This document shows positions 53,999 to 63,554 of a stretch of DNA of 64,000 bases, in pieces. The notes beneath the pieces were generated by a model that was not told the DNA's origin, did not search any database, and saw nothing but the letters and a program-made list of their open reading frames with translations. The DNA comes from Sulfitobacter geojensis (GTDB lineage Bacteria; Pseudomonadota; Alphaproteobacteria; Rhodobacterales; Rhodobacteraceae), in NCBI RefSeq assembly GCF_000622325.1, contig NZ_JASE01000005.1:2480001-2544000 (forward strand), read 5' to 3'. The first letter of the stretch is position 1; every line of letters begins with the position of its first letter. The translations under genes were made by a program, and so were the position numbers.

Positions 53999-54805
53999 AT
54001 GGCGAACGATCTGATGCAAGGCAAGCGGGGGCTGATCATGGGCCTTGCAAACGACAAATCCATTGCATGGGGCGTCGCAAAGCAACTTGCCGATGCCGGC
54101 GCGGAACTGGCGTTTTCCTTTCAGGGTGATGCGCTGAAAAAACGCGTCGTGCCCTTGGCCGCCCAGCTGGGCAGCGATATCGTCCTGCCCTGTGATGTGG
54201 GCGACGAAGCCTCGATTGATGCGCTATTCGATAGTTTGAAAGAGCGCTGGGACAACATTGACTTTGTCGTACACGCCATTGGTTTCTCGGATAAAAACGA
54301 ACTTCGCGGCCGTTACGTCGACACCAGCCGCAGCAATTTCGCCATGTCGATGGACATCTCTGTCTATTCCTTCACCGCCGTGATGCAACGGGCCGAGAAA
54401 ATGATGAACGCCGGCGGCTCTGCTGTCACGCTCACCTATTATGGTGCCGAAAAAGTCATGCCGCATTATAATGTCATGGGCGTTGCCAAGGCCGCACTCG
54501 AGGCCTCGGTCAAATACCTTGCCGAAGATCTGGGCAAGGACGGCATCCGCGTCAACGCCATTTCGGCAGGTCCGATCAAGACGCTCGCCGCCTCCGGCAT
54601 TGGCGATTTCCGCTACATTATGAAGTGGAACGAATACAACTCGCCCCTGCGCCGGAACGTGACCATCGAAGAGGTCGGTAAATCCGCGCTTTACCTGTTG
54701 TCCGATCTGGGCAGCGGCACAACGGGCGAAAACCTGCATGTGGATGCCGGCTATCATGTGGTTGGCATGAAAGCGGTCGACGCGCCCGATATGGCCAAGG
54801 AATGA
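53999..54805 (+). CDS. fabI: Enoyl-ACP reductase (NADH) FabI
   Basis: 268 residues, short-chain dehydrogenase fold. GLIMGLANDKSIAWGVAKQLADAGAELAFSFQ binds NADH; catalytic Tyr157 and Lys164 in HYNVMGVAK follow the family Tyr-x6-Lys spacing. VNAISAGPIKTLAASGIGDF is the substrate loop. It reduces enoyl-ACP in the last step of fatty-acid elongation, a triclosan target. ATG at 53999 gives MANDLMQGKRGLIMG, the usual start. Its stop overlaps the lysE-like gene. Confidence 0.95.
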   Translation: MANDLMQGKRGLIMGLANDKSIAWGVAKQLADAGAELAFSFQGDALKKRVVPLAAQLGSDIVLPCDVGDEASIDALFDSLKERWDNIDFVVHAIGFSDKNELRGRYVDTSRSNFAMSMDISVYSFTAVMQRAEKMMNAGGSAVTLTYYGAEKVMPHYNVMGVAKAALEASVKYLAEDLGKDGIRVNAISAGPIKTLAASGIGDFRYIMKWNEYNSPLRRNVTIEEVGKSALYLLSDLGSGTTGENLHVDAGYHVVGMKAVDAPDMAKE

Positions 54806-55410
54806 CACTGACCCTTGCAGATCTTGCGGCCTTCAATGCCGTGCTGATCGTTTCCATTCTCAGCCCCGGTGCCGCTTTTCTGATGGCCGTGCGCAGTACC
54901 GTGTCAAACGGGCGCGCGGCAGGTATTGCAACGGGCCTTGGCCTCGGGGTGATGGCCAGCCTTTGGACATTGGCGGCCCTTCTGGGCATGGATGCACTGT
55001 TTGCCTTGTTCCCATGGGCCTTTGCCGTGCTGAAAACCGGTGGTGCCGCTTATCTGATCTACCTCGCGGTTATGACATGGCGCGGCGCGGCCAAGCCTGT
55101 CGGTACAGCGACCAAACCGCAGGGACGCGCCTTTCTTGACGGGCTGCTTGTGAACCTCGGCAATCCCAAATCGGTGCTCTTTGCCGCCGCTGTACTGGTG
55201 GTGATCTTTCCGCCAGACCTCTCCGCCGCGCAAATCGCCCTGATCACCGCGAACCATCTTACGCTCGAAATCCTGTTCTACACCGCTTGCGCCTTCATTC
55301 TCAGCGCGCCTGCTGCCCGCGCGCGCTATGTGCGCACGAAACCCCTACTTGATCGCATCGCCGCCCTGCTTCTTGGCGGGCTTGGCCTCAAACTTCTGCT
55401 GCAAAGGTAA
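54802..55410 (+). CDS. LysE/RhtB-family exporter
   Basis: A 202-residue inner-membrane protein with about six helices: [42 protein letters not shown] is the family N-terminal signature, and [27 protein letters not shown] the middle one. Members export amino acids such as threonine or homoserine lactones. Overlaps fabI by ATGA and leads into gpt. Confidence 0.87.
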   Translation: MTLTLADLAAFNAVLIVSILSPGAAFLMAVRSTVSNGRAAGIATGLGLGVMASLWTLAALLGMDALFALFPWAFAVLKTGGAAYLIYLAVMTWRGAAKPVGTATKPQGRAFLDGLLVNLGNPKSVLFAAAVLVVIFPPDLSAAQIALITANHLTLEILFYTACAFILSAPAARARYVRTKPLLDRIAALLLGGLGLKLLLQR

Positions 55411-55414
55411 TCCC

Positions 55415-55936
55415 ATGTCCGACACGCGCCTGCCCCACGAAAAAGGCTTCCACATCTCATGGGACCAAATCCACCGCGACAGCCGCGCCCTAGCGTGGCG
55501 CCTTGACGGCAAAGGCCCTGACGCAGGCGCATGGAAAGCCGTGGTTGCGATTACGCGCGGTGGCATGGCCCCCGCAATGATCGTGGCCCGCGAACTCGAC
55601 ATCCGCACCGTTGATACCATCTCGGTGGTCTCCTACCATTCGGGCGGCGGCAAGGCAGATGACCGACGCGAAGCCAAAGTCCTGAAATCTCCCGATCCCG
55701 AAATCATGGGCGATGGCACCGGCATCCTGATCGTCGACGATCTGGTCGACAGCGGCAAAACCCTCGAACTGGTGCGCAAACTCTACCCGAAGGCCCATTT
55801 CGCGACAGTTTATGCCAAACCCGAAGGCGAACCACAGGTCGACACCTTTATCACCGGCGTCAGTCAGGACACGTGGATCTTTTTCCCCTGGGACATGGCC
55901 CTACAGTATGTCGAACCCTACAGAGGCAAAGACTAA
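55415..55936 (+). CDS. gpt: Xanthine (guanine) phosphoribosyltransferase
   Basis: A 173-residue type I PRTase. PRPP loop [18 protein letters not shown], plus [32 protein letters not shown]. It salvages xanthine and guanine to XMP and GMP. AAAGG overlaps the end of the lysE-like gene, four bases upstream, so these genes are coupled. ATG at 55415 gives [19 protein letters not shown]. Confidence 0.9.
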   Translation: MSDTRLPHEKGFHISWDQIHRDSRALAWRLDGKGPDAGAWKAVVAITRGGMAPAMIVARELDIRTVDTISVVSYHSGGGKADDRREAKVLKSPDPEIMGDGTGILIVDDLVDSGKTLELVRKLYPKAHFATVYAKPEGEPQVDTFITGVSQDTWIFFPWDMALQYVEPYRGKD

Positions 55937-55997
55937 TCCATCTGCCCCCTCTTTTTGGCCTTATATACTGTCCGCACTCTCGACCGGAAACCGCCCG

Positions 55998-57176
55998 ATG
56001 ATCATATCCCGTACCGCCGCCACATTCCCGCCCCCCGTCATGGAAGCCCGCCGCTGGCTTGACGGCATCACGCATCCAGACGACCGCCCGCTGATAAACG
56101 TGTCCCAAGCCGCCCCTGTTGACCCCCCCCCGCAAGAATTGCGGCAGGCGATGGCGGATGCGGCGCTGAACAATGACGACGCACACCTTTACGGGCCGGT
56201 TCTGGGCCTGCCCGAACTGCGCAGCGAACTCGCCCGCCAGACCGCCAGCCATTACGCGGGCAAGATCTCTGCCGCGCAGACCTGCATCACCGCGGGCTGC
56301 AATCAGGCCTTTGCCGCGGCCATTGCAACTCTTTGTACCGATGGCGACGAAGTCATTCTGCCCACCCCTTGGTACTTCAACCATAAGATGTGGCTCGATA
56401 TGTCAGGTGTGCGCAGCGTCGCCCTGCCCGCCGGTGCCGATATGCTGCCCGACCCCGCGCAGGCGGCCGCGCTGATCACCGACAAAACCCGCGCCATTGC
56501 GCTTGTCACACCGAATAATCCCACCGGCGTGGAATATCCCGCCGATCTGTTGCAAGCCTTCTTTGATCTGGCCCGCCAACACGGCATCGCACTGATCGTT
56601 GACGAAACCTACCGCGATTTCGACAGCCGCTCCGGTCCACCGCATGCCCTGTTTCAAGACCCCGACTGGCAAGACACGCTGATCCACCTCTATTCTTTCT
56701 CCAAGGCGTATCGCCTGACGGGACACCGCGTCGGTGCGATGATCGCCAGTGAAGAGCGCCTGTCCGAAGTCGAAAAATTCCTCGACACCGTCGCCATTTG
56801 CCCCGGTCAGATGGGCCAGCATGCCGCGCTCTGGGGCATGCAAAACTTGAAACAATGGCTGGCCGGCGAACGCGAGGAAATCCTCGCGCGTCGCGCCGCA
56901 ATCACCGAAAATCTGCCCAAGCTCACCGCAAAAGGATGGCGGCTTCTCGGCCTTGGTGGCTATTTTGCATATATGCACCACCCTTTCGCCCAGTCCTCGG
57001 CCCAACTTGCGCCGGCATTGGTGAAATCAGCTTCGGTCCTCTGTCTGCCCGGCACCATGTTCTATCCCGAAGGTACGCGCGACGGGGACACTCAATTGCG
57101 CATCGCCTTTGCCAACCTCGACGCGGCCGGCATCAGCGTTCTGTTCGACCGGCTCGCAGCACTGCAAGCCCCGTAG
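55998..57176 (+). CDS. Pyridoxal-phosphate aminotransferase (class I/II)
   Basis: 392 residues. LVTPNNPTGVEYPADLLQ, LIVDETYRDFDSR, PLP lysine in YSFSKAYRLTGHRVGAMIA, and the late LRIAFANLDAAGISVLFDRLAAL. Not the same subtype as the one at 43994. Substrate unclear. ATG at 55998 with GGAAA eight bases upstream; in-frame codons from 55812 lie inside gpt. Confidence 0.87.
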   Translation: MIISRTAATFPPPVMEARRWLDGITHPDDRPLINVSQAAPVDPPPQELRQAMADAALNNDDAHLYGPVLGLPELRSELARQTASHYAGKISAAQTCITAGCNQAFAAAIATLCTDGDEVILPTPWYFNHKMWLDMSGVRSVALPAGADMLPDPAQAAALITDKTRAIALVTPNNPTGVEYPADLLQAFFDLARQHGIALIVDETYRDFDSRSGPPHALFQDPDWQDTLIHLYSFSKAYRLTGHRVGAMIASEERLSEVEKFLDTVAICPGQMGQHAALWGMQNLKQWLAGEREEILARRAAITENLPKLTAKGWRLLGLGGYFAYMHHPFAQSSAQLAPALVKSASVLCLPGTMFYPEGTRDGDTQLRIAFANLDAAGISVLFDRLAALQAP

Positions 57177-57258
57177 CAGGTGGGTCAACGCCCCCTTGCC
57201 CCCCACGCACACAGCGCTTAGACATCTGATCTAAAGCGGAAATAAGGACGACCCCCCA

Positions 57259-59100
57259 ATGGCACAACGCAGCGGCATCGGCAAAATCGCCATGTGGATC
57301 CTTTTGGGTCTGTTGTTTATCGGCTTGGGCGGCTTTGGCGCGGCCAACCTCAGCGGGAATATACGCAGCATCGGCACGGTGGGCAGCAAATCCATCCCCG
57401 TCGACAGCTATGCCCGCCAGTTGCAAAACGAAATGCAGGCCATTTCCCAGCAAACCGGTCAGCCCCTGCCCTTCGCCCGCGCACAGGAAATCGGTCTTGA
57501 CCGCGCCGTGCTGCAACGTCTTGTGCGCAACCGCGCGCTGGATCACGAAAACAGCGAACTGGGCCTTTCCATCGGCGATGAAGCCCTGCGTGAAGAAATC
57601 CTTCAAATCAGCTCTTTTCAGGGCGTGAACGGCGAATTCGACCGCGAAGGGTACCGTTTTGCCCTGCAACAGGGCGGTGTGTCCGAAGCCGAATTCGAAA
57701 CCTCCCTACGCGAGGAAGCCGCGCGCACCCTGCTGCAAGGCGCGGTTCTGGGCGGTGTCAAAATGCCTGCCGCCTACGCCGAGACCCTTGTGAACTATGT
57801 CGGCGAACAGCGCGATTTCACATGGAGCCTTTTGGACGAAGACAGCCTAGATGCCCCGCTGCCCGTCCCGACGGATGCAGAGCTGCGCAGCTATTACGAA
57901 GAGAACACTGATAAATTCATGCTGCCTGACACCAAGATGATCACCTATGCCCTGCTGACGCCGGATGCGATGATCGACGAGGTCGAAGTGCCCGAAGAAG
58001 AACTGCGCGCCGAATACGATGCACGCGCAGATGTCTATAACCAACCGGAACGCCGCCTGATCGAACGTTTGGTCTTTGCAGATCAGGAAAGCGCCGATCA
58101 GGCCGCGGCAGCCCTTGAAGTGGGCGGCACGCAGTTTCGCAATCTGGTCGAAGAACGCGGGCTGACACTGGCCGATATCGACCTTGGCGATGTCAGCCGC
58201 CTTGAGCTGGACGCTGCAGGCGAAGCCGTCTTTAACGCCGCCGTCGGCGAGATCGTCGGCCCCGAGGCCAGCCCGCTTGGCCCTGCCCTGTTTCGCGTGA
58301 ACGGTATTTTGCCCGCGCAGGCCACCAGTTTTGAAGACGCCCGCGCGGAGCTGCAGCAAGAACTGGCGCTGGCGCGCGCGGTGCGTGCGGTAGAAGTGCG
58401 TGCGCAAGACATCGACGACCAGCTTGCCGGTGGTGCCACGCTTGAGCAGCTGGCAGATGAAACCAAGATGGAGCTGGGCAGCATTGCATGGCACCCCGAG
58501 GCCAGCGACGATATCGCCGCCTACACCGATTTCCGCGAAGCAGCGCGGGAGCTTAACAGCGGCGATTTCCCAAAAATCCAGCAACTCGAGGATGGCAGCA
58601 TCTTTGCCATGCGACTTGATGAAGAGCTGCCCGCGCGGGTCAACCCGTTCGAGGATGCGCTGCAAGACGTCCGTGCCGCTCTGCGGGCAGACCGGATCGT
58701 GACAGCGCTCAGCACGCAGGCCGAAGCGCTTGTGCCCACCCTCGGCGGCGCGGTCGGCTTTGAAGCGGCAGGCCTTGACGCGCTGATCGAGACCGGCCAG
58801 CGGCGCAACGCGTTCATCACCAACACGCCTAACGGCTTTATGAGTACTGTTTTCGAGATGGAAATCGGCGAAATCCGGGTCCTGCCCGGTGACGAATCTG
58901 TGGTGATTGTCCGTCTGGATGCCATCAATCCAGCCGCCGACGAAGCCGAGAACATCGCGCTTCTCAGCCAGCTTCGCGCGCAGATGGATCAGGCGTTGGC
59001 CCAGGACCTGTTCACGATTTATGCAGATGACGTGGTGCGCCGCGCCGAACCCCAAGTGGACCAGCGCGCCTTGCAAGCTGTCCACGTTAACTTTCCGTAA
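57259..59100 (+). CDS. Membrane-anchored peptidyl-prolyl isomerase / foldase, PpiD-like
   Basis: 613 residues: one N-terminal membrane helix (IAMWILLGLLFIGLGGFGAANL), a SurA/PpiD N-terminal helical domain (about 35-200) with RAVLQRLVRNRALDHENSELGLSIGDEALREEI, a parvulin-like PPIase region around 250-350 (PERRLIERLVFADQESADQAAAALEVGGTQFRNLVEERGLTLADIDLGDVSR), and a C-terminal helical part. It helps outer-membrane and periplasmic proteins fold. Located directly upstream of trpE with five bases between them, a pairing seen in related genomes. Confidence 0.87.
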   Translation: MAQRSGIGKIAMWILLGLLFIGLGGFGAANLSGNIRSIGTVGSKSIPVDSYARQLQNEMQAISQQTGQPLPFARAQEIGLDRAVLQRLVRNRALDHENSELGLSIGDEALREEILQISSFQGVNGEFDREGYRFALQQGGVSEAEFETSLREEAARTLLQGAVLGGVKMPAAYAETLVNYVGEQRDFTWSLLDEDSLDAPLPVPTDAELRSYYEENTDKFMLPDTKMITYALLTPDAMIDEVEVPEEELRAEYDARADVYNQPERRLIERLVFADQESADQAAAALEVGGTQFRNLVEERGLTLADIDLGDVSRLELDAAGEAVFNAAVGEIVGPEASPLGPALFRVNGILPAQATSFEDARAELQQELALARAVRAVEVRAQDIDDQLAGGATLEQLADETKMELGSIAWHPEASDDIAAYTDFREAARELNSGDFPKIQQLEDGSIFAMRLDEELPARVNPFEDALQDVRAALRADRIVTALSTQAEALVPTLGGAVGFEAAGLDALIETGQRRNAFITNTPNGFMSTVFEMEIGEIRVLPGDESVVIVRLDAINPAADEAENIALLSQLRAQMDQALAQDLFTIYADDVVRRAEPQVDQRALQAVHVNFP

Positions 59101-59105
59101 CCGCC

Positions 59106-60617
59106 ATGGCTTTGACCCCCGGTTTTGACGCCTTCGCGGCGGGCCACGCTGCAGGCCGCAACCAGATTGTCTATACCCGTCTGGCGGCTGATCTGGACAC
59201 GCCGGTTTCCCTGATGATCAAGCTGACGGGTGCTGCCGAAAACGCCTTTGTGCTGGAATCAGTGACCGGTGGCGAAGTGCGCGGACGCTATTCCATCATC
59301 GGCATGAAACCCGATCTGATCTGGCGCTGTCGCGGTGAAACATCGGCCATCAACCGCGCCGCGCGGTATGACGCGGATGCCTTTGAGGATGCAGCAGGCA
59401 ATCCGCTGGACGTGCTGCGCGACCTGATCGCCGAATCCAAAATCGACCTGCCCGAAGATCTGCCGCAAGCGGCCGCAGGCCTGTTCGGCTATCTTGGGTA
59501 TGACATGATCCGGTTGGTGGAGCATCTGCCGGACGTGAACCCCGATCCACTGGGCCTGCCTGATGCCATGATGCTGCGCCCCTCAGTGATTGCCGTTCTG
59601 GATGGTGTCAAAGGTGAGGTCACGATTGTATCGCCTGCTTGGGTGTCGGATGGCCAATCCGCCCGCGCCGCTTATGCACAAGCCGCAGAACGTGTGATGG
59701 ATGCGGTGCGCGATCTGGAACGTGCCATGCCCGGTGCCAGCCGCAATCTGGGCGAAGCTGTGGAAGCTGGCGAACCCGTGAGCAACTTTACCCGTGAAGG
59801 ATACAAATCCGCTGTCGAAAAAGCGCGCGAGTATATCGTTGCCGGTGACATTTTTCAGGTGGTGCCAAGCCAACGCTGGGCGCAGGGTTTCGCTCATCCG
59901 CCTTTCTCGCTGTATCGCAGTTTACGGCGGACGAACCCCTCGCCCTTTATGTTCTATTTCAACTTCGGCGGCTTTCATGTGGTCGGGGCCAGCCCCGAAA
60001 TCCTTGTGCGCGTGTTTGGCAACGAAGTAACCATTCGCCCCATCGCCGGCACCCGCCCGCGCGGTGCCACACCGGAAGAAGACCGCGATCTGGAAGCGGA
60101 CCTGCTGGCGGATGAAAAAGAACTGGCCGAACATCTGATGCTGCTCGATCTGGGTCGCAACGACGTGGGGCGCGTTGCCAAGATCGGCACCGTACGCCCG
60201 ACCGAAGAATTCATCGTCGAACGCTATTCCCACGTGATGCACATCGTTTCCAACGTAGTGGGCGAATTGAAAGACGGCTGTGATGCGCTGGATGCGTTTT
60301 TCGCGGGCATGCCGGCGGGGACAGTATCTGGTGCCCCTAAAGTGCGCGCGATGGAAATCATCGACGAGTTGGAACCGGAAAAGCGCGGCGTCTATGGCGG
60401 CGGTGTCGGCTATTTCAGCGCCGGTGGCGACATGGACATGTGCATTGCCCTGCGCACCGCTGTGATCAAGGACGAAACCCTTTATATTCAGGCCGGTGGC
60501 GGTGTAGTCTATGACAGTGACGCCGAAGCTGAATTTATGGAAACCATCCATAAATCCGGCGCGATCCGGCGCGCGGCGGCCGATGCAACCCGCTTTGACG
60601 GCACAGGACGGAACTAG
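59106..60617 (+). CDS. trpE: Anthranilate synthase component I
   Basis: 503 residues; makes anthranilate from chorismate with ammonia from TrpG. The Trp feedback site contains VLES (LLES-like) in ENAFVLESVTGGEVRGRYSIIG, and the chorismate core shows REYIVAGDIFQVVPSQRW, SPEILVRVFGNEVTIRPIAGTRPRG, LGRNDVGRVA, and AGTVSGAPKVRAMEIIDELEP. ATG at 59106. The amidotransferase partner starts at 63555, separated by two genes, one of opposite strand. Confidence 0.96.
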   Translation: MALTPGFDAFAAGHAAGRNQIVYTRLAADLDTPVSLMIKLTGAAENAFVLESVTGGEVRGRYSIIGMKPDLIWRCRGETSAINRAARYDADAFEDAAGNPLDVLRDLIAESKIDLPEDLPQAAAGLFGYLGYDMIRLVEHLPDVNPDPLGLPDAMMLRPSVIAVLDGVKGEVTIVSPAWVSDGQSARAAYAQAAERVMDAVRDLERAMPGASRNLGEAVEAGEPVSNFTREGYKSAVEKAREYIVAGDIFQVVPSQRWAQGFAHPPFSLYRSLRRTNPSPFMFYFNFGGFHVVGASPEILVRVFGNEVTIRPIAGTRPRGATPEEDRDLEADLLADEKELAEHLMLLDLGRNDVGRVAKIGTVRPTEEFIVERYSHVMHIVSNVVGELKDGCDALDAFFAGMPAGTVSGAPKVRAMEIIDELEPEKRGVYGGGVGYFSAGGDMDMCIALRTAVIKDETLYIQAGGGVVYDSDAEAEFMETIHKSGAIRRAAADATRFDGTGRN

Positions 60618-60622
60618 GCCGG

Positions 60623-61660
60623 ATGCCGAACGCCCCTTTCGAGATTGCCGGCGTTACGATTGACGCGGGCACCGCGCAGACTGTCACCTTGCCTGTGTCG
60701 ATCCTGCCTGATCACACGCCAGTAGGTCTGCATGTGCAGGTTCACCACGGTAAACGCGCAGGGCCCACCATCTGCGTCACCGCCGCGGTCCACGGGGACG
60801 AGGTCATCGGCGTAGAAATCGTGCGCCGCCTGCTGCGCGCCCCGCAACTGGCGGCGCTGCGGGGCACGCTGCTCGCCGTGCCGGTGGTCAATTCTTTCGG
60901 GTTCCTGTCACGCTCGCGGTACCTGCCCGACCGGCGCGACCTGAACCGCTGTTTTCCGGGCCATCCATCGGGGTCACTGGGATCCCGTCTGGCACATATA
61001 TTCCTGAACGAGGTCGTGCAGCGCTGTGATTTCGGCATCGATCTACATTCCGCCGCGATCCACCGCACCAACCTGCCACAGGTGCGCATTTCGCCAAACG
61101 ATCCCTTTACCCACCAGATGGCAATTGATTTTGGCGCCCCTGTGGTTCTGACCTCGCCGCTGCGCGACGGGTCTTTGCGGGCGGTGGCGGCAAAACACGG
61201 CACGCCAATCCTGCTTTATGAAGCTGGTGAAGGCCTGCGTTTTGACGAGATGGCCGTGCGGGCCGGTGTTGCGGGGATTCTGCGGGTCATGCGCGCCAAG
61301 GGCATGTTGCCGGCAAAGGGCATCGCGAAAGCCAAAGTGGCGCCCTATATCTGTGGTGCCTCGACTTGGTTGCGCGCCCCTGCCGGTGGTTTGCTGCGCA
61401 CTTTCCGCGCCGAAGGTGAAACCGTGGCCAAAGGCGATGTGCTGGCGACCGTGTCAGACCCTTTCGGCACCGTGGAAACCGATCTGGTCGCGCCCAGCCC
61501 GGGCATCCTGATTGGCCGCGCCATCCTGCCGGTGGTGAACGAAGGCGATGCGGTGTTCCATCTGGCGCAACTCAGCCCGAAAGCATCCGAGGACACCGTG
61601 GACGATCTGTCCACGCAGCTGGAAACCGATCCGCTGTTCGACGAAGACGAGATCATCTGA
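60623..61660 (+). CDS. Succinylglutamate desuccinylase/aspartoacylase family protein
   Basis: A 345-residue zinc amidohydrolase of the AstE/AspA (M14-like) family. Zn site: TAAVHGDEVIG (His, Glu) and GIDLHSAAIHRTNLPQVR (His). A C-terminal barrel-sandwich extension follows (GETVAKGDVLATVSDPFGTVETDLVAPSPGILIGRAILPVVNEGDAVF). Substrate not identified; acyl-amino acids are typical. It begins five bases after trpE, likely in the same transcript. Confidence 0.85.
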   Translation: MPNAPFEIAGVTIDAGTAQTVTLPVSILPDHTPVGLHVQVHHGKRAGPTICVTAAVHGDEVIGVEIVRRLLRAPQLAALRGTLLAVPVVNSFGFLSRSRYLPDRRDLNRCFPGHPSGSLGSRLAHIFLNEVVQRCDFGIDLHSAAIHRTNLPQVRISPNDPFTHQMAIDFGAPVVLTSPLRDGSLRAVAAKHGTPILLYEAGEGLRFDEMAVRAGVAGILRVMRAKGMLPAKGIAKAKVAPYICGASTWLRAPAGGLLRTFRAEGETVAKGDVLATVSDPFGTVETDLVAPSPGILIGRAILPVVNEGDAVFHLAQLSPKASEDTVDDLSTQLETDPLFDEDEII

Positions 61661-61684
61661 TCGGGGCGATCGGGGCTGTCGCCC

Positions 61685-63391
61685 CTATCTGTCCTCGCGG
61701 GTCAATACAGCCGAAATCGGGGCCAAAGCCACCTTGCCCGCGCGGTCCTGCAAACCCCAGAGCAACAGCGCCGAAATCGTGTCCGGGCGCAGACGTCCTA
61801 GCATGACCACCGCGCCTTCCTGTCCGGCTTTGAACGCCGCCTGATCCAGAAAACGCCGGATAACCGTGGCCGTTTGTCCCGCACTGTCAAAATCGCGAAA
61901 CACCGGATCAGCAGGCACGCCATCTTTGCGCGCCAGCTTGGGCATTGTGTTCAACCCTTTGTCCTGCGTCACCAACCCGTGCCCCGATTGCGCAAGGATC
62001 GCTGTGACCTGATCCGCCACTTCGCGGGTGGACTGCACCCCCTCACGCGTCCCCTCAAGCACCCCGACAACTTCACGCATTTGCGACAGGGTCACGCCCA
62101 ACGTGGTTTCCACATCAGAGGCCAGCGCCCCCTGTGGCAGATCGACCATCGCCAGAACCTCGAATCCTTCTTCACGGTACAGGGCGACCCGTTCGGCCGC
62201 ATCCGGCAAGGCGCTGTCGACCGCAAAGCTTAATGTGTAGGGAAAGCTGCGCAAAGCAGCGATGCCCGGTGCGCCCGAGGTCGGATTGCTGCCGTCATCA
62301 ATCAATATGATGCTCATCAGCGGCTTGTTTTCGGCGTTTGCAAAGGGCTGTGCGTATTGCGTAATCGGGCGCAGATCGCCCCCCGACGGGCCGTCGGTAA
62401 TGATCGTGACCTTTTCAATCTTGTCGATCGCCGTTCCAGCGCCGGAGTTGCCCAGACGATTAACGACGACACCGTTGTCGCGGTCGGTCAGGGAAATCGC
62501 CGGAGTTCCGATTTGCGGACGTGCCGATGGTGCCAACATCGCAACCTGCGAGGTGTCAGCCTCGTTTTCTTCGGTGTCGCGCCCTTCCGGCACAACTGCG
62601 GCGGGCGGATCGACGGGTGCAATCTCGGTCTGCACGATTTCAGGCGTGGCTTCGGCCTCCGGGGCTTCAGTTTCAGGTGCTGCGGCCTCTTCGGTTACAT
62701 CCGTTTCATCGGCACCCTCTACAGGCGTCTCCGCTTCGGACACATCCGCACCAGCCACATCGACATCCGCTTGATCGGTGGCCTCTTGCGCCCCGCTTTG
62801 GCCCGCGTCCTCTTGCGAGTCAGGGTTCATTGCCTTGGCCAGCGCATCCGCCACGATCTCATCTGCCATTTCTTCCGAAACGGGGGCGATTTCCGTGACC
62901 TTTGGCACCGGCCGCGCCGCAGGCGTTGTGTCGATGGCAACAGCGTCCGACCCTTCCGGCATCATCGGGGCCAGAGCTTGCGGATTGGGTAAAACCGGAT
63001 CTTCCTGTGACAGGTCAACGCCACCGGCCTGCGCAATATCGGCAGGTGCTGCGAGTTCGGTGGCATCGCCGGTCACAGGTGCCTTGGCCGCAGGTGCGCT
63101 CGTCACACTAAGATCAGTCAACGAATCTGCTTCAGGCGCTGTTGTGCGGGGCGCGCTTTGCCCGCCTATCGGTTTGTCCTGCGTCACAGCGGTGGGCGTG
63201 CTTACACCTTGTTCACGCGCGATGGCGGCAACTGCTTCGGGTGTTACACCGGCATCGGGCGCAGTGTCACTGATCTGTGGCGACGCCGTCTGCACCGGCA
63301 CGTTCAGTGGTGCAATCACCGATGCCACACCTGCCGCACCAAGGCTGACAACCCCGCCCAAAAGCGCACCACCCAGAAATCCCTGTGCCAT
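61685..63391 (-). CDS. Divergent polysaccharide deacetylase family protein with long disordered linker
   Basis: 568 residues. An N-terminal hydrophobic anchor (FLGGALLGGVVSLGAAGVASVIAPL) is followed by about 280 residues rich in Ala, Glu, Pro, Thr and Val, then a C-terminal divergent polysaccharide deacetylase domain (YibQ/PF04748-like): MSIILIDDGSNPTSGAPGIAALRSFPYTLSFAVDSALPDAAERVALYREEGFEVLAMVDLP, with VVGVLEGTREGVQSTREVADQVTAILAQSGHGLV. The family is related to NodB deacetylases but lacks clear metal ligands. Role likely in the envelope. Convergent with the zinc amidohydrolase. Confidence 0.8.
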   Translation of the reverse strand: MAQGFLGGALLGGVVSLGAAGVASVIAPLNVPVQTASPQISDTAPDAGVTPEAVAAIAREQGVSTPTAVTQDKPIGGQSAPRTTAPEADSLTDLSVTSAPAAKAPVTGDATELAAPADIAQAGGVDLSQEDPVLPNPQALAPMMPEGSDAVAIDTTPAARPVPKVTEIAPVSEEMADEIVADALAKAMNPDSQEDAGQSGAQEATDQADVDVAGADVSEAETPVEGADETDVTEEAAAPETEAPEAEATPEIVQTEIAPVDPPAAVVPEGRDTEENEADTSQVAMLAPSARPQIGTPAISLTDRDNGVVVNRLGNSGAGTAIDKIEKVTIITDGPSGGDLRPITQYAQPFANAENKPLMSIILIDDGSNPTSGAPGIAALRSFPYTLSFAVDSALPDAAERVALYREEGFEVLAMVDLPQGALASDVETTLGVTLSQMREVVGVLEGTREGVQSTREVADQVTAILAQSGHGLVTQDKGLNTMPKLARKDGVPADPVFRDFDSAGQTATVIRRFLDQAAFKAGQEGAVVMLGRLRPDTISALLLWGLQDRAGKVALAPISAVLTREDR

Positions 63392-63554
63392 TTACTTACT
63401 CCTGCTCCGCCGGTCTACGGCTTACCGGTCCGAATTAGCCTGCACACGCTCTTGACGGCGCGGGACAAGCCTGAACATCTATGCACCGTATATACTCCGA
63501 TGGGCCGGTATATCTCTAGCCCAAAGGACCACTCCAAACGCAAAGAATTGCCCA
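63392..63554 (+). promoter_or_regulatory. Divergent promoter region between the deacetylase-like gene and trpG
   Basis: Holds CTTGACG near 63451 and two near-copies CCGTATATAC and CCGGTATATC at 63486-63513. I found no tryptophan-rich leader peptide here. AAAG near 63543 may serve as the trpG ribosome-binding site. Confidence 0.35.
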